DNA of 64,000 bases, taken from assembly GCA_014773175.1 (NCBI GenBank), contig VXCM01000482.1, positions 87,969-151,968 on the forward strand, written 5' to 3'. Every line of letters starts with the position of its first letter. Positions within the stretch are counted from its first letter, which is position 1. Source of the stretch: Lucifuga dentata (lineage: Eukaryota > Chordata > Actinopteri > Ophidiiformes > Bythitidae). Under the pieces are notes generated by a model that worked only from the letters and a program-made list of their open reading frames with translations, searched no databases and was not told the DNA's origin. The translations under genes and the position numbers were made by a program. This document shows positions 22,164-35,100 of the stretch, piece after piece.

Positions 22164-24817
22164 ATGGATTTTCTCCATAGTGTGGGAGTTGACTTTATAG
22201 TTCATCTGCAGACTAAGCACAACAGTTATGAGGACTGGATTAGCCTGGCATCTGCAGTGGCTGATCTGCACACCCTGTTTTTCATCTTATTCCCAATCTG
22301 GTTCCACTTGCGGAGGGATACTGCCGTCAAGCTCATCTGGGTGACTGCCATTGGAGACTGGATCAACATGGTTCTGAAATGGTAATCTCTACTATTATCA
22401 GTGACTTGAATTTCACTGATACATCATTTTTGTGTTGTTTGAAACACAAAGAGAGAGAGAGAATGATTGTAGTTTGAGTTTTTTGTTTGTTTTTTTGGTA
22501 TTTGCATGGCAGGGTTCTTTTTGGAGAGAGACCTTATTGGTGGGTTCATGAGTCCCAGTTCTATGCAGCAGGATCAGCACCTTCTCTGCAGCAGTCCCCC
22601 ATCTCATGTGAGACTGGACCAGGTATCCTTCATGGCACACCGTGATAGATCATTGTTCAGACTTTATTGTCTTCTTCAAGAACTGATTGATTTCTCCTTC
22701 CAAACAGATTACTTCATCTATACAGTGAGCTTTACCATAGACTGCTTAAAGCTAAACTTTCTAGATCAGATAATGTCTAGTGTTTGCCAAATGCAAGTGA
22801 CTTTTTGATCATTTGGTCATAAACTCCAGCATCTTTGGCGTTTTGTGTTGATTGTGTTTAGCTGAGGAAATCTCTGCATTAATTATACCCGTGTAGAGAA
22901 ATTTGTTTTGCATTGTACAATCTCTAAAATTTGTCAGTGGTTTAGTAACTGCATTTACTCCAGTGTGCACAGCCTGTTTGTGTTCTACAGTCTGCACAGA
23001 ATAGAGGGTTTGCAGGTAGATTACGTACCCAGTCACCTTATCTAATCCTTGTAATTAGAAGCTGATGCAGATTGTTTTATAATGATCCACACTGGCTGCA
23101 TTTTCACTTTGCACTTTGAAATGCATGTAAATGCAATTTTGGGTTAGAATTGGAAAAAAAAAAAAAAATTGCAATGTACTGTTCAGAGAGTCATGCAGGG
23201 CTAGTGGATATTTAGGTAATTTATTGTGCAAGCTGTAACCATGATAAACTTGGGTGGCAAATTCCACGACCAAGCTAGAACTGTGAAGATGAAGCCATCA
23301 AGCCTAACAGTTCTGTTTTTTGCAGGAAGCCCCTCAGGTCATGCTATGGCTTCTGTTGAGGTGTGGTCTGTGATGGTATCAGCGCTTCTTGCCATAGCAA
23401 CAGAGAAACGATGCCCCTCTTTACTATACAGGTGGATCTGTGGAAATACAATTGCTTATAAGTGTCAGATAAAACTGGTAATTTCTATTTAAAGTCTTAA
23501 AACCTCTAATAAAATGATTTGCAGGCTTATACTTAATAATGCCAATTTTAGAATCACTGCAGTCTCCAGTATCAAATACCTGAAAAAATAACCATGCAGC
23601 ATCTATACAGGTCAAACAAGGTAGCTAACTGTTAGCTAACTCACCCATTGGTCAGTAAGATCTGTTGTATAAAAACACATTTTAGTTTTGCAAGTTATGT
23701 TCTCTGCCAAATTCTCACATTAAGATTGGTCTCTCAGAAAGAAGGAAGACAAAAGTGAATTAGTGAAGACTTTATTCAATACAAGCACAGGGACCTATGA
23801 GGCTTGATTGATAGTTGGGCTCTAATAATAAGCATTTAATAATCTAGTCACCCCTATGTCAGATTCCTGCAGATAGGCCTGTGGATACTGGTGGTCCTGA
23901 TAGAGGTGTGGGTCTGCACGTCCAGGGTCTACATCGCTACCCACTTCCCACACCAAGTCATTGCTGGAGTCATCATAGGTTAGTTCACCTAAAGACAGAT
24001 ACCTCAATGGATTATAATAACAATTGATTTTTTTTTTTTTTTTTTNTTTTTTTTTTTTTTTTTGGTGAAGATTTAGAGCATTTTTGGCTTCTGTTTCCAT
24101 ATAGATAACATCCAAATTACATTTTAAAAGTGTTTGGGGATGCCAGTTTTGTCTTGGGAAGCCTAAGTCACTGAATGTTCAATAGCCTATTATATACTAT
24201 GGCATAATTTCCGGATTCAAGAATCTAATACAGTAAATGTAATAATTAAAAAGTTGTTAGTGGGTTATCTGAGTGTGAAGAAATGGACACAGATCCTCCC
24301 TGTTTTTGTCTCAGGTCTAATGGTGGTTGCGGTTGTCTCTAAGATGAAGTGGATCTACAGAGCCAGCATGAAGACATACTTCTTTGTTGTAGTCTTCATG
24401 ACCTTCTCTGGTTTTGGCTTCTACAATCTACTTATAGTTCTGGGTGTGGACCTGATGTGGACCATGGAAAAAGCCCAGAAATGGTGTGTAAGAGCTGATT
24501 GGGTCCACCTTGACAGCAACCCCCTGGCCAGCCTCGTGCGTAACATGGGCTCCATGTTTGGCCTGGGCCTGGGCCTGCACTCGGCTCTCTATACTGAGAA
24601 GAAGAACACAAGTACCTCTTTCAAGATGGGATGTGTTATTGTCTCTTTAGTGCTACTTCAGCTGTTGGATGGATGGACATTTTCTTCTCAGAACCATCTG
24701 CTTTTCTACTGTCTGTCTTTTGTTAAACATGCAATTGCACTTTTAATTTCAACCACTTTGGTGCCTTGGGCTATCAGTCGGATCTTCAAGGGAAAGAGAG
24801 ACAAGAAGAAGTTGTGA
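22164..24817 (+). CDS. g6pc1: Glucose-6-phosphatase catalytic subunit, paralogue B
   Basis: Second full-length glucose-6-phosphatase; 350 residues. Exons are 22164-22381, 22513-22622, 23326-23431, 23863-23978 and 24315-24817. Exons 2, 4 and 5 have exactly the same lengths as in paralogue A (110, 116, 503), and this fixed the exon 4 acceptor: the AG at 23861-23862 keeps the frame, while the nearer AG at 23871-23872 does not. All catalytic residues are present: Lys72 and Arg79, His115 in PSGHAMA, Arg166 and His172 in SRVYIATHFPHQ. The Arg-His spacing of six matches human. The C-terminus KKKL is again a dilysine retrieval signal. Exon 3 lacks the lysine-rich five-residue insert of paralogue A. 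Transcribed away from paralogue A, this gene arose by an inverted local duplication. Confidence 0.93.
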
Positions 24818-27800
24818 TTACGGAGCCACTTGTAATTTAGAGTTCAGTTATCTCTTTCAATCCTTAAATCGTAGTGCTTGTTGCTTTAAATCCTCGTGCT
24901 TATTTTTAGAAGCTTGTTACCCTGCTTTTCTGAGAATGTCTCACAATGATACTGATTAATTCTCTGTCAGGAACAACCATTAAATATTAACTTGAGCATG
25001 CTCCCTCCACTCTCTCCACCTGGTGTTTAGTGACGCTGCATTTCAGCACAGCCATGACTTTCTAAAGAGACATGGAGGGTCAAGGGGCAGAACGCCATGC
25101 AGATAACACGTGTGTCCCTTGAGGGTTTAAAGTTGTACATTGTTCAGATGACATATCAGAGGAACTTCAGTTGTGTAGTACACAGACAAAATATATCAGA
25201 CACACCTACGCAACTCTGCTAAATGATGATAAACATGTTTTGCAATCTGCAGCGATCTGCCAGAAACACCAGTCTGCAACTGTATGAAAGGTCACAATCA
25301 CTGAAGTAGTAATATTCATTCATAGTGTTGCAAATAAAAATGGCTAAAATTAAGAGGAGGTTTTGATGTAAATAAATTATCCCGAGGTTTGAATTGTAAG
25401 TGAAGAAAAGAGGAACAAAACAATGTCAATTGACAGTTTATATTGAAATAGTATAACTTGTTTGGGAAAAAGTACAAAATATAATATATAATATATACAC
25501 ACACATAACATACTATATATACGTATATATACAGTATATTTATAGATCTACAGATCTATATATAGATATATACATATATACATATATATGTATGTATATA
25601 TACACACACACATATAGTATGTATATGTATATACATATATACATATATATAATGTTACCATATAAAGCATTTTATATTGTTTACTTATATTTTCATATTT
25701 CAGATGTTATGAAAAATGTAAAACTACTTATACGTTACCGATCAATCAAGTCACATTTAATAAAAATGAAAGAATGAGTAATATAGAGCTAAAAACTGAT
25801 TTTCTGCTATTGTCATTTCTGTCATATAGGTTATGTAATGTGTATCTCTGTATGGAATTCTGTTTTGGAATCTCACACTCAGATGAGTGAAATACACAAT
25901 GAATGAATAAGTTAAAAAGAATGAAAATGATGACCCCCCAAGTGATCATAAAAACATACAAAAATCACATTTTTACTTTCTTAAAACAATTCTTCTTTGC
26001 CTTATAACTTCATATAGCTTTCATCAGTTTCATGCAGCATAATGATGTATGCCCTGCCTATAGTTTCATGTGAGGTCCTGAACACCACATAATCCCCTCT
26101 TGATGACATAATTATAACAGCCGTGTGACATTTCCCACCAGCAAATCCCAAGTCTCCTTTGTGATCATCTTATCTCCGAAAGCCCTTACAACACTTTTCC
26201 TGTATTTATCTCATGAAAGCCATATACTGTAGTTAAATAACGCTGGACTACATGAGAGGATCAGTGGGAAGAGACACTAGTAATCACGAGGAATATTGAA
26301 CAAAACATCTAACGCTGTTTACGTCAGTGTCTATCAGTTGTTTTTCTTTTACAGATCAAATGTTATCATTCCTATCTCTTCAGGAAAAAAAAGAAAGATC
26401 GATCTACAATCTATCTATATCAATTTTGACCATATAGTTTATTTGGGTAGCCCTCATAAATTGATGCCCTGACCTAAATTTATTTAGAAAAAAATCATTT
26501 TAAAGAGCAGATTGATTTAAAAATTTCCCTGAATGGTGCAGAATGTACAGTTGTACAAATTGGAACATGACCTGATGAATGATAAATGAAGATTGTGAAT
26601 GCAGGAGCTGTTTGGTGTCAGATGACAGATTCCCAGCAGCACGTGACCTTCACTCCCTGTCAGCAGCCAACACAACAAACAACACTGCAGTATTTACAGT
26701 ACACAGGGCAAAAAAACAAAGTATCTACACTTCTGTGACTCTTTAAAATCAATATCTGGTTGAACTTGGGGAACACGTTTTGACTTCTGTGACGAGCAGC
26801 TCTAAATTAAGTGAAAAATCAGGATGAATGAATAAATATGATCTTGGGAAGTTCATTCACTGGTTTTGAGAGTTAAGCAACTCTACTTTTGGATTCTGTG
26901 TTAGTGAGGCTGCTATCAGTGTGTCATCACATCAAAGGTAAAATAGTCATCTCAGGCTTTGAGAAAAGATCAAATAGCAAATGTTAACAGAATGAATTCT
27001 AATTTAATTTTCTTTAGGTTTGAACTGATTTGACTTGCTGAATACAATTTTATTAAAAAAAAAAAAATGTTTAGTTAGTGCAGATTCTGAATATTTCACA
27101 GCACAAGAAAACATTTAAATATTATTGGATCAAATGGTGTGTTAAGGGCGACTGCAAAATAGAAGTTGTTTGCCATGACTGTCAGCTTGCCACCATATTA
27201 TTGATTATAGATTAGTGATATACATTCTGGCTGTAACGCACTGTATCAAATTCTCTTGTGGTTTTATGATATATAGGTTTATTTGTGAATGAATTACTGC
27301 CTTCATAGTCGATCTTTACAAACTTTAGGTTGTGCCATTAACAAATATTGAGCAACTGAAATAGTCTGTAAAAACAGACTGAATTGTTGCATTTTGGAAG
27401 ATATCTAATGTTTCTCCTGAAGTGGATAGATGCGTGAGTGCCATCTACAGATAAAGAGCTGTGGAATAGTTCCATCAAGGCAGATACTTTATGTTCAGTT
27501 ATCAAATCAAAAACATAAAAGATGCAAAAAAAAAAAAAATTCAAACTCATCAAAAATTTTTATTCAATAAGAGATAAGATCAAATCAATCCCTTATACGA
27601 GATGCTTTGGTGAAGTAAGAATTTTCTGAGAGCTAAGCCTGTGACCTTAATCCTTGCCCATCATATGGAATACAATTTAATAATTTATTACTAAAACGTG
27701 AGTGTGTAACATAGATGAAGAGCGTTGATGTTGTGCCGCCTATAAATGACCATCAAAATGACCATGCAAAACAGCCCTCAAGACTAAAATAACAAAGGAA

Positions 27801-28165
27801 AAAGGACAAACTAAATGTGAATCAAACAACTCTACCCTGAATTTTCTCAAAAGAGCTAAAAATGAAACATTTCACAAACCATCTGAGAACAAAATGTTTA
27901 ATTAAAATTAAAAAAATACATAGCACTTCTTTGTCTATGAACTCTCTCTCTGTTTACTGAGAGAATAATTGTCTTCATAGGGTTTAAAACAAGGAAAATA
28001 TTTGACATTTACAACAAAAATCTGAACATTCACCTATGGTTTTGTATGGGGATGCACAGATTGTATTGACATGGATGAATGTCTAGCGGTATGTCTCTGG
28101 ACCGTGTCCAGACTAACTCAACAGCATGGCAGGGAGACGGGGGCATTGGGGGGCTGTAATCAGCA
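24818..28165. other. Intergenic region between g6pc B and psme3
   Basis: No gene was recognised. It contains an AT/AC microsatellite near 25.5 kb and AT-rich DNA. The end next to psme3 probably holds that gene's 3' UTR, with a complemented AATAAA near 27556. Confidence 0.5.
25480..25660. repeat. Compound TA/CA microsatellite
   Basis: Alternating ATATAT, ACACAC and GTATAT words over about 180 bases, able to form cruciforms. Confidence 0.85.
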
Positions 28166-31100
28166 TCAGTACAACGCATCAGTGTTACTGCTTCGAGGCC
28201 TCTTGATCTTCTCAATGTTCTTCAGGATCATGTCATGTAATGTTACCTTCAGGAACAACAAACAGTATTGCACTCGTCAGTATGATCAAGCACCAAATAA
28301 AGCAAAAATACTGAAAATGAAAATAAAGACAATGACATACGTATTGATTTCTGAGCTCAGAAACTATGATCTTCAGACTGATGTATTCCTTCTCATCAAT
28401 CTCAGTTACTGTGCGCCGATAGTCCTCCTAATAAAGAAGTTGGAATGATTTTAGCTCAATGTCCATTCTACATCTCCATCATAAAGATGTCAGTATGTTG
28501 TACAGTCAGTGAATATCAAAACTCTACACAGCTTATTTTATTCACTTACCACATGTGGATATTTTGCTATTTTAGAAACCAGCTTTGCCCTTGTGATGTA
28601 GTATCTAGAAGAAAAGAAGTCAGATTTAAATAATACTCTTGACTGCTAAACCTTGCTGGCCAGTTGACCAACCTAAACTCCAGCAGTCCTGTAAATTTCA
28701 TACAACCAGACAAAAGATGAAAAAGCAGCTAAGGATGTTATTTGGTGTGACTGCGACGTACAATACCTAGTTCTACAAACCTTGATATTTGGTCGAGGTA
28801 AGAGGCTGCCTCTCCTTCAACTGTTCTGAGTTCAGCTACAGTCTCCTCCTGAATCGACACACCGAAGTTGTTGCCATCCTCTATCCTAGGGATCAGGAGC
28901 TGCACCCACATTTTGACCTGCAAAAGAAAAACAAAAGATGCCAACATAAGGGAAAATGTTGCATCTGGGAAGTTGGAGGTGACTCTGACATCCAAGTAAG
29001 GTGCAGTGAGTGACATTACTTACGGTGTTACATTTCTCTATGAGTGTCCTGATCTCTGGTTTGACCTTTTCAATGAGATCAACAAGGTTACCGTTGCTCT
29101 TCATCATCCCTCCAGGCATGACGAAAACTTTGGTGCCTGTCACTGCGTGAAATGGATGGGGAAAAAAGTGAAAGAATTAAATTCAAACATGGGGGGAACA
29201 GGAATGGTTAATATCTTTTAGTTTAAGTCTAGACAAAACTGTAAATGAATTGAGCATGTGGTTATGTTCCATATAACGCATGGATTCCCATTTAAAACAA
29301 TATTCTTGACCTTGGAGCTTAGACGAAGTGACTATTTCTGAGAGTAAGGTGTTCATAAAAGAGCTGTGTGACTATTTGAACTTTCTGAATCTCACGTCTC
29401 CCTCTGCAATATTTTTTTTGTGGTTCTCATCTCTGGGATATATAACAGAGCACATTTTTTTATCCTGAAAATGCATGTGGCATGTAGGAGCCTTTAGAGC
29501 TATAATCTACTGGGCCGCTTCCATCCTCAAGCTGCTCTTCCACTCACCATCTAACCTGATGGACTTGATTTGACTTGATTTTCATCAAGTTATGTGTTTT
29601 ACTCACCCTTGTCCTCTCCACTTCCATCCTCAAGCTTTCTCTTTTTGGCATTTTGCTGTGAACAAAATACAGTGCCATGAGACCACATATTAAACCACAA
29701 TTATGAAAATCACTTAAGACTTAAAGTACCACACCGGTGATTTAGCTTTTTTTTTTAACCCAATAAATACTACCCGCTTACATGNAAAGTACCACACCGG
29801 TGATTTAGCTTTTTTTTTTAACCCAATAAATACTACCCGCTTACATGTTGCGTTGCTGATAACCACTTTCAGAAACATAAAGCCATATTTTATTTTTCAT
29901 GTTATTTTGCCAAATCTCCTCATCTTTCAAAATCAAATGTTCAGGTAATACACCCTTGTTAAAATTCAATGTTTCCCACTGCTAACACGTATGTCAAATA
30001 TAGAAGGCATGATCACTTTTAATTTCTCTGAAAAGTCTTCTTCTCTTGGAAGACTTTTCAGAGAAGACTTGGACTTCTTCCATGAATCTCCGTGTTGGAC
30101 CAGTTATATTAAGCAACTTTGAAGGAAAAAAAAAAAGTAAGAATGACATTTGGTTTCGCTGTGATGGATTATCTATCTCAAGAATGTTTCAAGTCTCTAC
30201 AAGTTGATTTTAATAGCCTACTGTAATGAAGTGAAACTCGTGGCTGCCTGGAGGTTAGGAAAAACAAATCTAAAATGTACCGCTCCAATAATGCTCCGGT
30301 ATACCAGTATGCTTAAGTGTTATTGGAGCCTTACCGCTTCTAGTCCGTCGTGCAGGTTTGAGAGCAAGATGGGGTCTGGTACTGTCAGGTTTATTTCTGA
30401 GTGTATCTCCTTCAGTTCAGTGATGTTTAGGATGGGATCCTGAAATACAGCAAGGACACCAGCTCACTATGATTTCTGTGTTCAAACTTTACCAAGATAC
30501 ACTGATCTGTACCTATGCTATGTGCATTTAACTCACTGAATGAATGTGTCACTGACCTTAAGGAAGTGATCGAGTTCCAACAACTTCTTTGGGAAAAAAT
30601 TTGCAACTAAGTCCTCTGCCTGCAAAAAAAACCCACAAATGTTTAGTTGAGTCTTCAGACCTTGAAAGTTTTGATATCTTTAAGTGCAAATAAAATTATT
30701 AATCTATGGTTCCGATACTCACTTCTGCAGTGATACGTTCCCTGAAAGCATCAACCTGCAAAAAAATAACAGTCCAAACATCAGATAGATGAAAAATGGC
30801 ATTGTTGTTTCATGCTTGCAGAATGTACCACACACAATGGGGATTATGTGTGGGTTGTTACTTCTAGTGGCAAAAGATGTCAAAAAATGAAATAGTTAAG
30901 TTTTTTGTAAAACTTTCTTGATTTCTTAATATAAATCATCTGAATATCATGTGGAGCCTTTAACTTTAACAAAACTGTGTCACTAACAAAGAATATTTAG
31001 TTGATTGCTGTTTCTGAACAGCAGTAGATGGATAATTTTAAAAAAAATCAAAATCAAGTTTGATATGCTGACATCTAAAGAGAGACTGTTTATATTAATG

Positions 31101-31852
31101 TTTTAATGCTAAGTGGCAGTAAAAGGCATCAGTGGGACATTTGCTCTTTCATTAAAGATTTTGGCTTTTATATAAATATGAGACACAACAGGAAGCACAA
31201 ATAAACACTGTATACAAGCAAAGTACAAAACAACATTATCACTGACCAACCACACCAGCTGTAAATAAAAACGCCGTCTTCATGATCTTGATATTTTTGG
31301 AAAACTTTATTAAATGACACACCTCATTATTTTTAAATACCAAAAATGAGGTTTACCGTTACTAAATTTAATGGAAAATTTCAGCCAACAGTAAAATAGC
31401 CCTTTTCAACGTCTGCTGTCATTACTGGCAACCAGCAACAAGCTAAAGTCATTACACAACTTGGCCACTAGTTAACCTGAAACACCGGTACGGTGACAGG
31501 ATCTGTATGAATAGGCTAACTTGGTAGCTAAGGCCTTGCTTTCTTGCATGCTGTCTTCCAAAGCTATCACACCAATTTATCCACATACCTGGATGTGCTT
31601 TCATTCAGTTCTACTGAAGACTATTGTCACTGTGTTACTGAGTTTACAGTGTTGGCATGACTGGCAAGTGTACTGTAGCAGGCGGGAAAGAAACTGACTA
31701 GCCATCGTTAGCTTCTGTTAGCCTGGCCCTCACATCATGCTACAAAATGTGGCTCACATTATAAACAACATCGTTTAACCTCAACTGGGTTCCGAAATGT
31801 CAAGCCTTACCTTGGTTTTAATTTCATTGTCCACTTTGAGGAGAGAAGACAT
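28166..31852 (-). CDS. psme3: Proteasome activator complex subunit 3 (PA28-gamma / REG-gamma)
   Basis: Nuclear heptameric 11S activator that caps the 20S proteasome and promotes ATP- and ubiquitin-independent breakdown; 256 residues against 254 in human. Ten minus-strand exons fit in phase: 31852-31811, 30755-30723, 30619-30557, 30439-30335, 29655-29607, 29142-29024, 28917-28781, 28604-28550, 28427-28341 and 28246-28166. The N-terminus is MSSLLKVDNEIKTK. A basic nuclear signal NAKKRKLEDGSGEDK sits in the family-specific loop. The activation loop region GNNFGVSIQEE is intact. The C-terminus RPRSSNTDALY matches the family end that docks into proteasome pockets. The gene is divergent from nbr1 with 267 bases between start codons. 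A MITE occupies most of the intron between exons 4 and 5. Confidence 0.96.
29725..30312. mobile_element. MITE of the TTAA family, copy 3, in psme3 intron
   Basis: Diverged relative of the element at 11277. It shares the start AGTACCACACCGGTGATTT, the internal words TCTTTCAAAATCAAATGTTC and GATGGATTATCTATCTCAAG, and TTAA at both borders (29721-29724 and 30313-30316). It includes a duplicated 62-base assembly join at its left end (N at 29785) and a 16-bp hairpin at 30025-30064. Its right border is about 20 bases from the donor of psme3 exon 4. Confidence 0.65.
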
Positions 31853-32119
31853 CTTATGTAGTCAAACGGCTAAGAACGATTGTCCCAACAGCATTAATTT
31901 AACTGGTAAACGTGTGGCTCTTCACTTCTGTCAGCCACACTTGTGAGCTTAAAGATGACGACGATAACGTGCGACAAAGTGAGGGCTTGACTGCACATGC
32001 GCGAAACGTCACCGTATTTTTCTCGACGCAGCTGACGATGTAAACAAGAACAGACAGACGAAGGTAAAAGAGGGATCAAACAGTCCACTGTCGCCATTAT
32101 TTACTCATAAAAGGCTGAC
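31853..32119. promoter_or_regulatory. Bidirectional psme3/nbr1 promoter region
   Basis: Only 267 bases separate the two divergent start codons. The interval is richer in CpG than its surroundings and has no TATA box at a sensible position. It contains a CRE-like ACGTCA (about 32007). Housekeeping genes in head-to-head pairs commonly share such promoters. Confidence 0.7.
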
Positions 32120-35100
32120 ATGGGGCTTCCTGTCACTATTAAAGTGAATTTCAGAGGGAATGTGAAGAGATTCCTGGCTCAGGATCTGGATAAACTGGAA
32201 TGGGAATCGGTGGAAGCCTGGGTAAGATGCTAGCAAGCGAATTAGCTAAACGCTGGCGCAGTTTGGTAAAAGCAGGCCCAGACATGGCCTACACAAGTAA
32301 AAATATAAATAAATGACCTAGACAGATAAACAACAGACTACCGGAGGGGCAGTCCACACTGATATTACACGTGTATATAGCTGAGTGATAGTTTGTACCT
32401 CAGTTAGTATTAACATGCCTTAAAATAGCGTTTACAGAAAATTAAAACTTCTCGGTTTGATATGCTGTTGAAGTATTTCGCAAACTGTTAGATAACACGT
32501 GAGTAGAAATTTTGATTTTTTAATTATATCATTTCTGATCTCGTATCTTTGAAATTATATTTCAGATTAAAGCATCATTTGGGATTAACCATTTTCAAGT
32601 GAAATACTTCGATGAGGATAATGAAGAGGTAAAGGTGGAGTGTATACTAAAGTGTTTTTAAATATAATTATAATAATTATTTAGCTGGACATGAGTCCAT
32701 TGAATTGAATTGTCTTTCTCTGTTTCAGATTTGCATAAACAGTCAAGGTGAGAAACAGTGACATGGCTATTTCTGTTTTTGCTGCAAAAGAAAAATGGCC
32801 AACTTTTAAAGTAGAATATCAGTAAAAACTATGACATACACTTTTACTGTAAGAATGTAATTGTAATTATATGAGATTGAAACGTTCATTTGATTTCCAG
32901 TTTAACCAGTTTATCAACTTCCTGTTGAATTGTTTTGTTTGTTTCCTTTCAGAGGAGTATGAAGAGGCCATCAAGGTACTGAAATATTTCTGGCAATATT
33001 ATTTCAGCATTATTTAAACTATATTTTGAACTTATTGACATATTCTGGCCAAAACCACAATGAATTTAGACAGGTCAAAAAGTTCAGGGAAAAAAAAAAC
33101 TGATATTTATCAGTTTTTAAAACTTAATAAGTGAAATAAGTGTGCTGAGATTTCTCAAGGTTTGAGTTGACTCTCCGTGCTTGAGGCATTACCATTTCTG
33201 AGAGCAAGTCTAGTGAGAAGTGGATTTGCATTTTAAGATAATAATAACACCTACACTACAGGCCAGAAGTTTGAGGTCAGCCCCAGGTTAAAAAAAAAAA
33301 AGAACAAAAAAACAAAACAAAACATAAATACACTGTTTGTTTTACAATTTATTGCACAGGAAATGACAAAAATACATAAATATAACTAATTAATTTTCAA
33401 GAAGGATTTTGTCAACAAGAGCAAATTATGATTTTTAGTGAAGGCATGTCCAGTCTGTATTAGTGCACTGGCACTCCAGTTGTGTTCCAACTCCCTTGCC
33501 CAAACTCCCTTGCTTATGTGTTTTAACATTCTACTCAATAGTCTGCTGTCTGTCTTCTCCCACATCATTTTGTGATTAACTTGGTACACAGTCTGCTCAT
33601 GCTATCTGGGGGTGGCCTCAAACTTCTGGCCTGCAGTGTATATTGGAATGTAACAATATCTAACATAAGTCATAAGTCAATATAAAGGGATAAGTGCAGA
33701 GATACTGCAGGATATTGTACCCAGCTTTGTCATTTTGTTATAATTTTAGTGGCAGTAGAATTTACTTAACCAAATAAATAAATATTTAAAAAAAGGACTT
33801 CTCAGTGCAGAGCTACTAATTTATGCACAGAATAAAATGTAACAGGGCTGTATTTACAGTATAGTGCAGATAATGGTAGATCGAAGCCCAAATAGCTTTT
33901 CTTTCCCCCAGAAGTTATAGGATAGTAGCACTCATATGCTGTTGAAAGAAGATTTATCTTGTGCATAAATCTTCTTACTTGGCTTTTGCATGTTTTTTGT
34001 GTTGATCTCCTGTGGTGTGTGTTACATCTTTATTTCTGTAGAGCGCAGAAAAGCAGGGGAACCAGTTACACATGAATGTTTACAAGATGAAGGGGCAGGC
34101 CTGTGGAGGCCCACTGAAGACAGAGGTGAAAGAGCTGAAAGGTGACCTTCGCCCCGCTCCTCCTTATCCTTCCAGGGTCAAGACAGTGGACAAAGGCACA
34201 CAAGTGACCCCAGAGAGAGAAGCTGTAAGGATCATTACTATCATTATTACTATGATTAGTGTGTCACACCTTTTTTTATATATATAATTTCTGATTTAAG
34301 TGTAATATTGTTGCTCTAAATTAATAAGGAGTATTTTTGTTTTTTAGCTCTAATTTTCTTTTTTTTTTTGGGTGCTTTTTTTTATTTTATGATGCATAGT
34401 CAGTAGCTTAGTACTCCAAGGGTTGATGTATGAGTCGATTTGGTTCATTTTTATGTAGGTCAGTATAAAAGACAGCAAGAGCAACAAACCAGAAGATGAG
34501 CCCCCTCCTGTGTGGTTCAGATCATACATGGAGAAAGTAAGATTTTATTATTTTTATTAAGGAATTTTATGTAATGCAGTAACATCAACTTTAACAGTTT
34601 ATCTTTGATGCATGGTTTGATTGTCATTGGAAAAATCTAAATTCAAACTTTTCTCCTAGTTCAAGGATGAAGTAGTGAAAGAGGTCGTGGAAAGGATGTG
34701 CAATGACTTTTCTGGCCAGTGTTGTACCCATAAATCTTCCGATGGGCCCGATGAGGCCAGTGGGGCTGATGGTGGTCCCATGGGACCCATAGCGGGCCCC
34801 TCCACCTCAAACGGGTCCCTTGGCTACACCCCAAATTGCAGCAGCTGCAACAAACTCACCTCTGAAGGGGCATACAAATGCAGGTAGGGCTGAATCCCAG
34901 AATCCGCTATATTGTTTAGAGACAAGATAATGGGTAACTGAAATCATCTTATGTGGTTTTCTTTAAAAAGAATGGACAGTCACGTCTTCAAAGGTCAAAT
35001 TTGAAGTGTGATATACATTTCTCAGAATTCAATATTCATACAGATGTTTTTAAGTGTCCTTGTTGGCCATTTTCTTTGCCAGTGTATGCCCATCCTGCAT

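Noticed and set aside
23873..23978. Alternative, shorter exon 4 for g6pc paralogue B
   Set aside because: This acceptor gives 106 bases and a stop when joined to exon 3. The AG ten bases upstream gives 116 bases, in frame, equal to paralogue A.
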